Of a stretch of 55,804 nt of DNA, positions 41,959 to 51,189 are shown one piece after another; within the stretch, counting starts at the first letter, position 1, and each line of letters begins with the position of its first letter. A program made the translations under genes and the position numbers. Where the stretch lies: the NCBI GenBank assembly GCA_001914955.1, contig MNDM01000003.1, forward strand, positions 5,653 to 61,456. Direction: 5' to 3'. The notes below the pieces were generated by a model, which did not search any database, was not told the DNA's origin, and worked only from the letters and a program-made list of their open reading frames with translations. The stretch comes from Nitrospirae bacterium 13_2_20CM_2_62_8. GTDB taxonomy: Bacteria > Nitrospirota > Nitrospiria > Nitrospirales > Nitrospiraceae.

Positions 41959-43787
41959 CCCTCTCCATCCGCTGGAAAGTCGCCCTCGGGACCCTCTTCG
42001 CCGTGACGTTGGCGCTGGCCGTGGCCGGGTGGCTCGCGCTCCGGTCGATCGAACAGGTCGAGCTCTCCCGCGTGGCCGAAGCCTTAAAAGCACGAACGAG
42101 TCTCGCCGTCTTGGCGTTGCAACCGCTTCTTGCTCAAGCCGGGGCCGGCCAACCCACCTCACCGCAGCAGATCCAGTCCATGGTGCGCGAACTCAGCCGC
42201 CACGCGCTCGCACGGGTCACGGTGATCGGCCCGGACGGGACCGTCCTGGCCGACAGCGACACACCGGACGACGCCGTCTCTCGACTCGAGAACCACGGAA
42301 CGCGGCCCGAAGTGATCCAGGCTCTGAGCGCAGGATACGGGACCGACATTCGGCTCAGCGCGACCGTCGGGCAACGGATGTACTACCTGGCCCTTCCGAT
42401 GACAGCCGTCAACCAGATCCGCGGCGTCGTCAGACTGGCCATACCGTTGACGATTCTGGAAGCCCGGACCCGCGATCTGCAACGTGCCGTGGGCATTGCC
42501 TTCGGGTTGGCCTTCGCCGTGTCGGTGGCGTTGAGCGTCCTGCTCGCGAGAGGCGTGACGCGGCCCTTGTCGGCCATGGCTGCCGTGGCCCGTCAACTGG
42601 CGGGCGGCTCGCTCGGACAACGCATTCGCACGACGTCCCGCGACGAGGTGGGCGTGCTGGGCTCGACGCTCAACCAGATGGCGGACCAGCTCGAATCGAA
42701 AATCCGGGAGGTCTCCGAGGACCGCACCCAATTGCTCGCTATGCTGGCCTCCATGATAGAAGGCGTCATGGTGCTCGACTGTCGCGGAAAGGTGCTGCAA
42801 GTTAATCCCGCCCTCGAGCAGATGCTCATGGTGCAAGGAGCCGAGGCACGGGGTCGGGCTCACTGGGAAGTGATCCGGCACCATGAGCTCAACGAGCTGG
42901 TCACGCGGGTTCTGCAAACCAGAGAAAACTGCGGCGGGGAAATGACCGCCACCGCGAGCGGGCGGACCCTGAGGGTCGAAGCCTCGGTCGCCGGCGGCCA
43001 GCGAGAAAATGAGGCCTGCGCCGTCCTCGTGTTCCACGATATCACCGCAGTGCGCCGGCTGGAGAAGGTGCGCAAGGACTTCGTCGCCAACGTCTCCCAC
43101 GAGCTCCGCACGCCGCTGACTTCGATCAAGGGCTATGTCGAGGCGCTGCTGGACGGAGCCAAGGATGACCCTGAGCAAACCCTGCGGTTCCTGGAAATCA
43201 TCCTGAAACAGACCGATCGGCTCAATCTGATCCTGGATGACCTCCTCCAGCTCTCGCAGATCGAGTCCGGTCAGGTCTTGTTCAAACGGGATCCCATCAG
43301 TCTGAGTGAGGTGGTGGATCGCACGGTGGCGCTCATCAAGCCGCTGGCGGACAAGAAGGGCCACTCCGTCACGGTCGCCATGCCCGCCGACCTGCCTCCG
43401 GTCCTCGGCGACCCGGAACGGCTGGCGCAGGTCCTCACGAATCTCCTGGACAATGCCGTGAAATACACCCCCGCGAACGGGTCTATCCATGTGACCGGCC
43501 ACCTTGCGGGCGATCTTCCCCAGCGCATGGTGGAGCTCCGCGTCACGGACACCGGTCTGGGCATTCCCGAGGCCGATCGTCCCCGCGTGTTCGAACGGTT
43601 TTACCGCGTGGACAAGGCGCGGTCACGGGAATTGGGAGGGACCGGCCTGGGCCTGGCGATCGTCAAGCACATCGTGGAGGGACACGGTGGACGGGTGTGG
43701 GTGGAGGGCAACCAGCCCATCGGCAGCCGCTTCGTGGTCTGGTTACCGGCCGCAGCACCGGCGCGAGAAGGTTCAGGCTTAGGCTAA
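41955..43787 (+). CDS. PhoR-like sensor histidine kinase
   Basis: 610 residues from the GTG that overlaps the regulator's stop. Membrane helices at about 10-28 and 170-195 flank a roughly 140-residue periplasmic sensor domain. HAMP (about 195-245), PAS-like domain (about 255-365), HisKA with phospho-acceptor His382 in NVSHELRTPL, and HATPase_c with N box NLLDNAVKY, G1 DTGLGIPE, F box FERFYR and G2 GTGLGLAIVK. It phosphorylates the regulator encoded just upstream. Its final residues (SGLG) and stop lie inside the G-rich arm of a repeat tract. Confidence 0.93.
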   Translation: MTLSIRWKVALGTLFAVTLALAVAGWLALRSIEQVELSRVAEALKARTSLAVLALQPLLAQAGAGQPTSPQQIQSMVRELSRHALARVTVIGPDGTVLADSDTPDDAVSRLENHGTRPEVIQALSAGYGTDIRLSATVGQRMYYLALPMTAVNQIRGVVRLAIPLTILEARTRDLQRAVGIAFGLAFAVSVALSVLLARGVTRPLSAMAAVARQLAGGSLGQRIRTTSRDEVGVLGSTLNQMADQLESKIREVSEDRTQLLAMLASMIEGVMVLDCRGKVLQVNPALEQMLMVQGAEARGRAHWEVIRHHELNELVTRVLQTRENCGGEMTATASGRTLRVEASVAGGQRENEACAVLVFHDITAVRRLEKVRKDFVANVSHELRTPLTSIKGYVEALLDGAKDDPEQTLRFLEIILKQTDRLNLILDDLLQLSQIESGQVLFKRDPISLSEVVDRTVALIKPLADKKGHSVTVAMPADLPPVLGDPERLAQVLTNLLDNAVKYTPANGSIHVTGHLAGDLPQRMVELRVTDTGLGIPEADRPRVFERFYRVDKARSRELGGTGLGLAIVKHIVEGHGGRVWVEGNQPIGSRFVVWLPAAAPAREGSGLG

Positions 43788-43847
43788 GGTTGAGGGAAGA
43801 AACCAGGGCCCGCCTGATCCTCAACCTCAGCCTTAACCTCAACCTGT
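43769..43847. repeat. AGGTTG-type inverted-repeat tract (copy c)
   Basis: G-rich arm AGGTTCAGGCTTAGGCTAAGG... and C-rich arm CCTCAACCTCAGCCTTAACC... pair across a loop of about 25 bases. Sits exactly between the convergent kinase and PiT genes and overlaps the kinase stop codon; likely shared terminator-like hairpin. Confidence 0.75.
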
Positions 43848-43852
43848 CCTAC

Positions 43853-44848
43853 TCAGGCAAGCCTTGAGAGCGTGACATAGATCAACGCCGCTAGGAGCGC
43901 CGTGCCGGGGAGCGTAAAGATCCAGGCGTACAGGATGCGGGCGGTCACCCCCCACCGGACCGCGGATAGCCGCTTCACGACCCCGACGCCCATTATCGAC
44001 GAGGTAATCGTGTGGGTCGTGCTGACCGGAAGCCCAATGTGCGCGGTGGCCAGCAGCACCGCCGCCGCAGCCGTCTCCGCCGCGAAGCCGTGCACCGGTT
44101 CCAATTTCAAGATTCGCATGCCGAGCGTCCGGACGATCTTCCACCCGCCGACGGCGGTGCCGAGTCCCATCGCAAGCGCGCAGGCCACGATGACCCACAT
44201 CGGCACCTCCGCGCTGGTGATCTGACCGGCTGACAGCAACGCGAGCGTAATGATGCCCATGGCCTTTTGGGCGTCGTTCGCCCCGTGACTGAACGCCATA
44301 AACGCGGCCGACACGAGCTGGAGTCGGCTGAACAGCCTGGTGGCGATCGGCCGAGGCGCGTGGAAAAATACCCGGACGATCAGCACCATCAGCACCAGGC
44401 CGATCAGGAATCCAAACAGCGGCGAGAGGATCATCGCCTCCAGGACGGACCGCAACCCCCCCAGCTTGACCGACGCCAAGCCGCCGTGCGCCATCCCCGC
44501 CCCCACGAGCCCGCCGATCAGCGCATGGGATGAGCTCGTGGGCAGCCCCAGCATCAGCGTGAACAGGTTCCAGAGAATCGCTCCCCCCAATGCGGACGCG
44601 ACCGCCCCTTGGGTCACGGCGGCAGGGTCCACGATGCCGGCGCCGACCATCTTGGCGACCGCGGTGGACATGAAGGCTCCGGCCACGTTCAACAGGCCAG
44701 CCACCAGGACCGCCACCGCCGGAGTCAGGACTCGCGTGGAGACCACGGTCGCGATGGCGTTGGCGCTATCGTGCCAGCCGTTCGAGAAATCGAAGAGCAA
44801 CGCCAGCCCGACCACCAGCAGGAGCATGCCGCTGAAGTCAGAAAGCAT
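43853..44848 (-). CDS. pit: PiT-family inorganic phosphate transporter
   Basis: 331 residues from the ATG at 44848. The two inverted PiT signature repeats are seen: GLALLFDFSNGWHDSANAIA (about 10-30) and FMAFSHGANDAQKAMGII (about 185-205), with GLPTSSSHALIGG and GLPVSTTHTITSSIMG, the paired SSSH/STTH loops. About ten membrane helices. It imports metal-phosphate with protons or sodium. The DUF47 gene upstream on the same strand is the usual PiT partner. No Shine-Dalgarno is present because a repeat tract abuts the start codon. Confidence 0.94.
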   Translation of the reverse strand: MLSDFSGMLLLVVGLALLFDFSNGWHDSANAIATVVSTRVLTPAVAVLVAGLLNVAGAFMSTAVAKMVGAGIVDPAAVTQGAVASALGGAILWNLFTLMLGLPTSSSHALIGGLVGAGMAHGGLASVKLGGLRSVLEAMILSPLFGFLIGLVLMVLIVRVFFHAPRPIATRLFSRLQLVSAAFMAFSHGANDAQKAMGIITLALLSAGQITSAEVPMWVIVACALAMGLGTAVGGWKIVRTLGMRILKLEPVHGFAAETAAAAVLLATAHIGLPVSTTHTITSSIMGVGVVKRLSAVRWGVTARILYAWIFTLPGTALLAALIYVTLSRLA

Positions 44849-44850
44849 TC

Positions 44851-44977
44851 GTGAACCGTGAGGCGTAAGGGGTGAGGGGTAACGGCGAGGCAATCATGTC
44901 GGATGGGAAAACGTCCCAGCAAAGCGTCGTATACTTCCAACCCTCTTCACGCCTAACGCCTCACGCCTCACGTCTTG
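44851..44977. repeat. TGAGGCGTAAGGGG-type inverted-repeat tract
   Basis: Left arm 44851-44886 (GTGAACCGTGAGGCGTAAGG, GGTGAGGGGTAAC) pairs with right arm 44941-44972 (TTCACGCCTAACGCC, TCACGCCTCACG) across a 54-base loop. It fills the gap between the DUF47 stop and the PiT start. The unit differs from the other tract families in this window. Confidence 0.7.
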
Positions 44978-44978
44978 T

Positions 44979-45596
44979 TCAGATATGCTTGAGCGCGATG
45001 CGTTCGAGGATATTCGCCACGTCCTCGCAGCGATCCGTGCCTTCCTCGAAGTTTTCGTAAATCTCCTTCCACTTGATGACCGCAATGGGATCTTTCTCCT
45101 CCTCGAAGAGCTTGGAAATGACATCCCGCGTGATCCGGTCCGCCTCGTTCTCCAAACTGTTCACAAGCACGAAGTATTGACTGACATCGGCGTGCGGTTT
45201 CCCCAACTGATCGATCCCGGCCCCCACGGCCACCGCTGATTGGTACAGGATATTCGCCAGCTTGATGGCCGTCTCGGTCGGCTTGGCCACCTTGAACACC
45301 ACAAACCGGTCCGCGACCGCCTCGACGAGGTCCAGAATGTCGTCGAGCACGCTCGCCAGCCCGTGGATGTCCTCGCGGTCGAGGGGGGTAATGAAGGTCT
45401 GGTTCAGCTTGAGCGCGATATCATGGGTGATGCCGTCCCCGATATGCTCGATGTCCTTGATGCGGCGCGCCTGCTCCACCGGATTGCGAAAGTCCTCCAT
45501 CATGTTCTTGAGCAACCGGCTGCCTTCGATCATGTTATGGGCCGCCTTCTGGAACATCTCGAAGAACGCGATTTCTCGTGGGATCAAGTTGAACAT
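44979..45596 (-). CDS. DUF47/PhoU-like PiT accessory protein
   Basis: 205 residues, all-helical, no signal. Features of DUF47: MFNLIPREIAFFEMFQKAAHN start, DIEHIGDGITHDIALKLNQTFITPLDREDI near 45-75 (metal-binding E/D-xx-D/H pattern of the PhoU fold) and ENEADRITRDVISKLFEEEKDP near 150. It regulates or stabilises the PiT transporter encoded next to it. Confidence 0.93.
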   Translation of the reverse strand: MFNLIPREIAFFEMFQKAAHNMIEGSRLLKNMMEDFRNPVEQARRIKDIEHIGDGITHDIALKLNQTFITPLDREDIHGLASVLDDILDLVEAVADRFVVFKVAKPTETAIKLANILYQSAVAVGAGIDQLGKPHADVSQYFVLVNSLENEADRITRDVISKLFEEEKDPIAVIKWKEIYENFEEGTDRCEDVANILERIALKHI

Positions 45597-45615
45597 CGGA
45601 GCCTATCCCCCTAGG

Positions 45616-45688
45616 AAGGTTTAGGTTGAGGCTAAGGTTGAGGGCTGAACTCTAAGGCTTTGCTCAACCTTAACCTTAGCCTAAACCT
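45616..45688. repeat. AGGTTG-type inverted-repeat tract (copy d)
   Basis: AAGGTTTAGGTTGAGGCTAAGG arm and CTCAACCTTAACCTTAGCC arm, loop about 20 bases, between the fabH stop (45698) and the DUF47 start (45596). Confidence 0.75.
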
Positions 45689-45697
45689 GCGCCGGTG

Positions 45698-46678
45698 CTA
45701 CCAGCGCACCAAGGCAGTCGCCCACGTGAGTCCTCCTCCGAAGGTACCAAGCAGGATCAGATCCCCGGAGTGGATCCGCCCTTCCCGGACCGCCAGATCC
45801 AGGGCAATCGGGAGCGAGGCCGAGGACGTGTTGCCGAACCGTTCAATGACCGAGTACAGCTTCGCCGGGGGGATGCCGAGCCGTTCGCCCAGCGCGCGCA
45901 GGATCCGGCCATTGGCCTGATGGAGAATCACCTGCCCGAGATCGTCAACGCCGACGCCGAATTCCTTCAAAATCCCTGCCACCGCTTCGGCTAATCGCTT
46001 GACCGCGACGCGGAAGAGGGGGCCTCCCCGAATGCGCAGGGTATGCAGACGGTCCCGGACGGTCTGCGGGCTGGCCGGTTGCCGCGACCCACCGGCCGGC
46101 ATGCCGATCAGCTCGTGACGGGTCCCGTCCGCGTAGAGACGGACCCCCAGGATCCCCTGCGGCCCCTGCTCCTCGGTCACCACCGCCGCGCCGGCCCCAT
46201 CCCCGAAGAGAATCGCGGTCGTTGGGTCCTCGAGGTTGAGGGAGCGCGACTTGATCTCCGCTGCCACGACCAGACAACGGCGGAACTGCCCGCTCCTGAT
46301 CAAGCGGTCCGCCATGGACAGGCCGTACAGGAATCCCGAGCAGGAGGCGGCCAGATCAAACGCCGCGGCCCCCTGTGCGCCCAGACTCTGTTGAAGCAGG
46401 CACGCGGTGGAAGGGAGCGCCATGTCCGGAGACGTCGTGGACACCAGGATGGCCTCCACCGACGAGGGACTCAGACCCGCAGCCTCGCAGGCCCGGCGGG
46501 CGGCGCGCTCGGCGAGGTGGGAACAGGCCTCCTCCTGGCCGGCCCAGTGGCGCGACCGGATCCCGGTCCGCCGGTACACCGCGTCGGAATCCAAGCGAAG
46601 CCATGGGCTTACCTCGGCATTGCCCACCATTCTGTCAGGAAGATAGGACCCGGTTCCGACGATCCTGCTTTGCCTCAC
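45698..46678 (-). CDS. fabH: Beta-ketoacyl-ACP synthase III (FabH family)
   Basis: 326 residues from a GTG at 46678, preceded by GGAGGAG at 4 bases. Catalytic triad Cys113 (LAASCSGF), His in ILHQANGRI near 247 and Asn in FGNTSSASLP near 277. It starts fatty-acid synthesis by condensing acetyl-CoA with malonyl-ACP. The rest of the fab operon is not adjacent; the gene stands alone, divergent from the BamD-like gene. Confidence 0.93.
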   Translation of the reverse strand: MRQSRIVGTGSYLPDRMVGNAEVSPWLRLDSDAVYRRTGIRSRHWAGQEEACSHLAERAARRACEAAGLSPSSVEAILVSTTSPDMALPSTACLLQQSLGAQGAAAFDLAASCSGFLYGLSMADRLIRSGQFRRCLVVAAEIKSRSLNLEDPTTAILFGDGAGAAVVTEEQGPQGILGVRLYADGTRHELIGMPAGGSRQPASPQTVRDRLHTLRIRGGPLFRVAVKRLAEAVAGILKEFGVGVDDLGQVILHQANGRILRALGERLGIPPAKLYSVIERFGNTSSASLPIALDLAVREGRIHSGDLILLGTFGGGLTWATALVRW

Positions 46679-46837
46679 GGGACTCCTCCGTGGCCCGGCC
46701 GCGTCCGCCGATACGGTCCCCCGGGGAGGGACCGGCGGCGATTATAGGTCCCCCTCCGTCCAGCGTCAAATCCAGTTGCATTTCAATTTCGGATTTGCTA
46801 AGGTGCCACGCCGTTAACCCTATGATATGATGAGCAG

Positions 46838-47767
46838 ATGATTCGACTCTGCGTCTTGCCTAGGTTGGTCCTCCTGTTCGCTGCGGCCATCCTCAGCGTA
46901 GCCGTCAGCTGTTCCAGTGCGCCCAAATCGTCGTCCGCCAGCTCCAAGTCTCTCAGCGGAACGGATGAACAGATTTTCATGGGCGACACGATCGAGAAGA
47001 ATTATGACCCCAACGTCATCATGAAACGGGCCGAGGCCTTCTTCGAGAAAGAGGAATATCCTGAAGCCGTCATTGAGTACCAGCATTTCCTCGACTTGCA
47101 CCGGGTGCACGTCCTGGCGTCGTACGCCCAGTTCAAGCTCGGCGAGAGCCATTTCAAGATGAAGAAAACGGCGGACCGCGATCCCGAGCCCGTGTATAGG
47201 GCGCTCGAGACGTTCGAAAAGCTGCGGAAAGACTTCCCCGGAAGCCAGTACGATGGGGACGCGGTGGACAGGATCCACGCCTGCCACAACATGATTGCCG
47301 AGGCGTACTACCTGATCGGTCAGTTCTACTATCGGAGAGAGGCCTACCTGGCCGCCGCGCACCGGTTCGAAGCCGTCACGAAGCAGTGGCCGGAGATGGA
47401 CGTGGCGGGTGAGGCGCTCTACTATCTGGCACTCACGTACAGCGACCTGGGCGCGGATGACTGGGCACGAGAGAAGCTGACGGTGCTGGCCGAACGGTAT
47501 CCCAACAATAAATTCCGCGCCGAAAGCAAGCAACTGCTGGCCAGGTTAGAGACGAGACAGCCTGCCATGGCGGTCGCCATGACCGGAGTCTCGTCGAACG
47601 GCGCCTCGTCGAACGGCGCCTCGGCCAACGGTGCCCACGCGCTCAACGGCGCCCGCCCCCACTCCCCCAGCCCACCCACGGTCTCACCGGTCTCCGCGCT
47701 TCGTGATGCGAACGGCGTTTCCCCGGCTCCGCGGACGATCCTCTGCCGTCTCGGCATCTGGTGCTGA
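46838..47767 (+). CDS. bamD: BamD/YfiO-like outer-membrane assembly lipoprotein
   Basis: 309 residues. Signal peptide ends in lipobox AVSC (near residue 25). TPR-like helices from about 60 to 245 match BamD: RAEAFFEKEEYPEAVIEYQHFL, HACHNMIAEAYYLIGQFYYRREAY, AAAHRFEAVTKQWPE. BamD links BamA to the rest of the barrel-assembly machine. The last 65 residues are unusual: short SSNGA repeats and a Pro/Ser-rich stretch, likely disordered and ending Cys. Confidence 0.87.
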   Translation: MIRLCVLPRLVLLFAAAILSVAVSCSSAPKSSSASSKSLSGTDEQIFMGDTIEKNYDPNVIMKRAEAFFEKEEYPEAVIEYQHFLDLHRVHVLASYAQFKLGESHFKMKKTADRDPEPVYRALETFEKLRKDFPGSQYDGDAVDRIHACHNMIAEAYYLIGQFYYRREAYLAAAHRFEAVTKQWPEMDVAGEALYYLALTYSDLGADDWAREKLTVLAERYPNNKFRAESKQLLARLETRQPAMAVAMTGVSSNGASSNGASANGAHALNGARPHSPSPPTVSPVSALRDANGVSPAPRTILCRLGIWC

Positions 47768-47775
47768 AAACCAAA

Positions 47776-47884
47776 AGAGCTGATAGCGTATAGCTGATGG
47801 CGAATAGCCGGAACGCGCAAAAGCCAGGTACGCCCCTGGCCGGATTCCCTCCCGCCATCGGCCATTTGCCATCAGCCATCGGCT
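47776..47884. repeat. AGCTGATAGCGTATAGC-type tract
   Basis: GAGCTGATAGCGTATAGC / GATGGCGAATAGCC arm and GCCATTTGCCATCAGCC arm flank the hairpin GCCAGG-TACGC-CCTGGC. It separates the convergent BamD-like gene and the reductase gene; related to the AGCTATTCGC tracts. Confidence 0.65.
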
Positions 47885-47885
47885 C

Positions 47886-49076
47886 TTATCTAAGCGGGAG
47901 CGTTTCCCGGAGGAGTTCCCGGAACGAGGCCTTGACCACCCCTTTGGCCTTGTGGAAGAAGGTCTGATACGTCTCCCGCCCTTGCAGGACATCGTAATAC
48001 AGGTTGATGACCTCCTGGTAGCGGTGCATCAGACGGTGGCAGAGTCGTGGGAACGTGTAGACAATCCTGGCCACCCGGGAGGCGATCCGAAACTCGGAGT
48101 AGATTTCACGGGTGACGGCTCGTTCGTAGTCGAGCAGGCTGCGCCGCTGATCGTGAAAAATCCCGAGCACGCTGGCGGCCGCGATCTGGGCGGATCGGAC
48201 CGCGTAATAAATCCCTTCCCCGAACAGAGGATCGACCAGGTGCCCCGCGTCGCCGACGAGCAGCGCCCGGTGCATGACCAGCCCGACGGGCGCCATGTCG
48301 CCGCGGCGGCTATAGAGCGGCAGCGGATGGCCGTACGGCTGCGGCACCTCCAAGCTGGCCAGCCCCTTCTCATCGCGGACGAACCGCTCGAAGACTCCCT
48401 TCGGGCTGGCGGCCCGGCCGCGGAACTCCGCGACGCCGATGGACAGCCGCTCCTTCTTGGGAAAAATCCAGGCGTAGCCGCTCGCCGTCGCCCCCAGGTC
48501 GATGAGCACCTTCCCTTCGCCGGGATACACCGGCGCCTGTCCGATGCCGATCTCACTCTCCAGCGTCGGCATCCTGTGCAGGCGTCGCATGGGGAACAGA
48601 CGCTGGGCGACGATGCTGTTCGCCCCGTCCGCGCCGATCAGGACCTTCGTCCGGTATCGTCCCCGGTCCGTGGTCACTTCGACGCCCTCCGGCGACTGGA
48701 GGAACCCGACGGCCCGTTCGTCCTCATGCACCTCAGTGCCCGCCCTGCGGGCTTTCTCGACCAGCAGATGGTCGAACCGGTCCCGCATCACCATGTAGGC
48801 GATCGGCCGGGGGGACTCGATGAAGAACGGTTCCTGGCCTCCGTAGGTAAACTGGATGCCATAGACGGTGTGCTCAACGACCGCCTTGAAATCACTGTCT
48901 AGTATCTGATCGATCCGGACCGACAACCCGCCGCCGCACACCTTGTAACGCGGGTGCATCTGTTTCTCCAGACCCAGGACCGACATGCCGGCCCGGCTGA
49001 GCTCGTAGGCAGCGGTCGCTCCGGCCGGCCCCAGGCCCACGATCAGCACATCGTAGGTTTTCGCCTCAGGCAGCAT
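47886..49076 (-). CDS. Geranylgeranyl-reductase-family flavoprotein
   Basis: 396 residues. N-terminal FAD-binding motif DVLIVGLGPAGATAAYELSRAG, then the family signature YKVCGGGLS near 45, and the second FAD motif LLVGDAGHLVDPLFGEGI near 275. The family reduces double bonds of prenyl chains on chlorophyll, archaeal lipids or menaquinone. In a bacterium with isoprenoid and quinone genes a role in saturating menaquinone side chains is plausible; the exact substrate is not visible. The ATG at 49076 has no Shine-Dalgarno, and a repeat tract starts directly upstream of it. Confidence 0.85.
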   Translation of the reverse strand: MLPEAKTYDVLIVGLGPAGATAAYELSRAGMSVLGLEKQMHPRYKVCGGGLSVRIDQILDSDFKAVVEHTVYGIQFTYGGQEPFFIESPRPIAYMVMRDRFDHLLVEKARRAGTEVHEDERAVGFLQSPEGVEVTTDRGRYRTKVLIGADGANSIVAQRLFPMRRLHRMPTLESEIGIGQAPVYPGEGKVLIDLGATASGYAWIFPKKERLSIGVAEFRGRAASPKGVFERFVRDEKGLASLEVPQPYGHPLPLYSRRGDMAPVGLVMHRALLVGDAGHLVDPLFGEGIYYAVRSAQIAAASVLGIFHDQRRSLLDYERAVTREIYSEFRIASRVARIVYTFPRLCHRLMHRYQEVINLYYDVLQGRETYQTFFHKAKGVVKASFRELLRETLPLR

Positions 49077-49077
49077 C

Positions 49078-49199
49078 TGTTCTGTTCGGTCCGTTCAGTC
49101 TGTTTGGTCTGTTTGGTCTGTTATGTCGGTTCGGTCCGTCTAGTCTGTTCGGTCCGTTAGGTCCGTTAACGGACTCAACCGACTCAACGGACCCAACAG
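49078..49199. repeat. CTGTTCGGTCCGTT-type inverted-repeat tract
   Basis: About a dozen degenerate units (TCTGTTCGGTCCGTTCAG, TCTGTTTGGTCTGTTTGG, TCGGTTCGGTCCGTC) followed by the complementary GTTAACGGACTCAACC and GACTCAACGGACCCAACAG. Fills the gap between ccdA and the reductase gene, touching the reductase start codon. Confidence 0.75.
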
Positions 49200-49232
49200 C
49201 TCCATGCGCTTCACGTCCTTCGCAGCATCCTG

Positions 49233-49985
49233 CTACTGTCCAAGATACCAGCCAATGCCATACCGTTCCAGCAGACTCGTGATGAGCGTCAGCGAGTTGG
49301 CATAGATCATGACGCCCACCACGACGAGAAAGACACCGCTAACGGCCGACACTCCCCACAGATAGGGCCGGAACTGCTTGAAGTAGGCCAGAAAGCTGTC
49401 CACGCCAAGCGCCGTGGCAAACAGCGGGAGTCCAAGACCCAGCGAGTAGGAGGTCAGGAGCGTCACTCCGCTCATCAAGGAGTCCGTCGTGCTGGCATAG
49501 AGCAAAATGGTGCCCAACACCGGCCCTACGCACGGCGTCCACCCCGCCGCGAAGGCCACGCCGATGAGGAACGACCCGAGATAGCCGGCGGGACGGTTCC
49601 TGAAGTGCAGCCGCTTCTCGGTCTGCAGAAAGTTCAGGTTCAGGATGCCGAGCAGGTACAACCCGAAGATCACGATCAGCAGGCCGCCGAATCTCCGAAT
49701 GTGATCTTGATACGTGATCAACATCTGGCCGATCAGGCTGGCTGACGCGCCGAACGAGATGAACACACAGGAAAACCCGACGATGAAGAGCAGCGAGTTG
49801 ACCACGATCGCTCTCCTGAACCGGTGCCGCTCGGCGGCATTCGCGAGCTGGTCCAGCGACAGGCCCGTGATATACGAGATGTAAGAGGGGACGAGGGGAA
49901 GGACGCAGGGGGACACGAAGGAGAGCAACCCGGCCATGAAGGCGGCAAACAGGGAGATAGGGTGCAGCGACTCAACCACGTTCAC
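49233..49985 (-). CDS. ccdA: CcdA-type thiol-disulfide transmembrane protein
   Basis: 250 residues, six membrane helices. The redox Cys pair lies in FVSPCVLPLVPSY near residue 27 and GWTPCVGPVLG near 150. It carries reducing equivalents across the membrane to keep apocytochrome and heme-chaperone thiols reduced. GTG start overlaps the TlpA-like stop (GTGA). Confidence 0.93.
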   Translation of the reverse strand: MNVVESLHPISLFAAFMAGLLSFVSPCVLPLVPSYISYITGLSLDQLANAAERHRFRRAIVVNSLLFIVGFSCVFISFGASASLIGQMLITYQDHIRRFGGLLIVIFGLYLLGILNLNFLQTEKRLHFRNRPAGYLGSFLIGVAFAAGWTPCVGPVLGTILLYASTTDSLMSGVTLLTSYSLGLGLPLFATALGVDSFLAYFKQFRPYLWGVSAVSGVFLVVVGVMIYANSLTLITSLLERYGIGWYLGQ

Positions 49986-50557
49986 TTCGCCTTGAGCAAC
50001 GTTCGGATGAGCTGCCGCGCCTCCGGGCTGTGCCAGTCCCTGGCCCCGAAAATGCGATGCATGATGATCCCCCGGCGATCCACGAGGAACGTCATCGGCA
50101 GGGTTCTGGCTCCGTACGTGATCCCGACCCGAAAATCCGAATCGTGGAGGATGCGAAACGTAATGCCCAGCGATTCCTTGAACGGACGGGTGACCGCCAC
50201 CCCCTGAGGATCGGTGGACACCGCAAGAATTTCAAAATCCTTCCGGTCGAACTCACGGTAGAGCGACTCCATGGCCGGCATTTCCACCCGGCACGGACCG
50301 CACCAGGTCGCCCAGAAGTTGATCAACACCACACCGCCATGGTAATCCGACAACGAGACCGCCAGGCCGTCCAGGTCCCAGAGCTCGAAGTCCGGCGCGG
50401 CGGAACCGACCGTGAGGACCGCCCGGCGCACGACCGGGGGCGCCTCAGCCGACGGCGATGCGATAACATCGGGCTCGGTCGATTCAGGATTGCATCCCAC
50501 GCCGGCCGTCACGAGCAGGACCAGCAGACCCGCCCGAATCCGCTCCCGCATGATCAT
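49982..50557 (-). CDS. TlpA/ResA-like thioredoxin lipoprotein
   Basis: 191 residues from the ATG at 50557, with AGGTG at 6 bases. Lipobox AGVGC near 22; thioredoxin fold with FWATWCGPC near 95 and cis-Pro region RTLPMTF near 160. It reduces apocytochrome c cysteines using electrons from CcdA. Located between two other maturation genes. Confidence 0.92.
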   Translation of the reverse strand: MIMRERIRAGLLVLLVTAGVGCNPESTEPDVIASPSAEAPPVVRRAVLTVGSAAPDFELWDLDGLAVSLSDYHGGVVLINFWATWCGPCRVEMPAMESLYREFDRKDFEILAVSTDPQGVAVTRPFKESLGITFRILHDSDFRVGITYGARTLPMTFLVDRRGIIMHRIFGARDWHSPEARQLIRTLLKAK

Positions 50558-50561
50558 GACG

Positions 50562-51173
50562 TCACCTGGCCGGAGGAGCCGCCCGTGCGGACTTGACACC
50601 GGCTTTCAGCAGTCCGGTGAGGGTTTGAAGATTATCCAGGATGGTCCAGTCCCTGGGGCCGATGACTTTCTCCCGTAGGACGCCCTGTTGATCGATGATG
50701 TAGGTCTCGGGGACTCCCATGAGCTTGTAGCGCTTGTCGGTTTGTCCCCACGAATCGATCAAGATGGGAAAGGTGAGATTGAGGCTTTTCACGAAGGGCG
50801 GGATATCCTTCTTCGTCGTCACCCGGTCGATGCTGATCGCCAGCACGACCAGCCCGTCCCGTTCGAAGTTCTTGTACAGGATCTCCATGGAGGGCATTTC
50901 TTCGCGGCACGGCTTGCACCAGGTCGCCCAAAAATTCAGAAACACCACCTTCCCGCGGAAGTCCGACAGGCGGACACCCTTGTCCACCAGATCGGGCAGC
51001 TCGAATTCCGGCGCGATCTTCCCGACCGTGAGCGGCTCGTACTTGGAGCTCTGTATCCAGACCAGGCCGAAGGCCATGGCCAGGATGGCCACAGAGGCGA
51101 GCGCGATCAGCCCTCTGGATTGCGCCCGCGGTTGGGCTTCCTGCCTTTCCTCTGTGATCGCTTGGTCAGCCAT
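50562..51173 (-). CDS. TlpA/ResA-like thioredoxin, membrane anchored
   Basis: 203 residues. N-terminal signal anchor (about 22-40), ResA-like domain with FWATWCKPC near 88, cis-Pro segment MGVPETYII near 155. A second thioredoxin of the same operon, without a lipobox, with WCKPC instead of WCGPC, so the two probably have different redox partners. No Shine-Dalgarno before the start. Confidence 0.92.
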   Translation of the reverse strand: MADQAITEERQEAQPRAQSRGLIALASVAILAMAFGLVWIQSSKYEPLTVGKIAPEFELPDLVDKGVRLSDFRGKVVFLNFWATWCKPCREEMPSMEILYKNFERDGLVVLAISIDRVTTKKDIPPFVKSLNLTFPILIDSWGQTDKRYKLMGVPETYIIDQQGVLREKVIGPRDWTILDNLQTLTGLLKAGVKSARAAPPAR

Positions 51174-51189
51174 GGCAGTCGTGAAAAAG

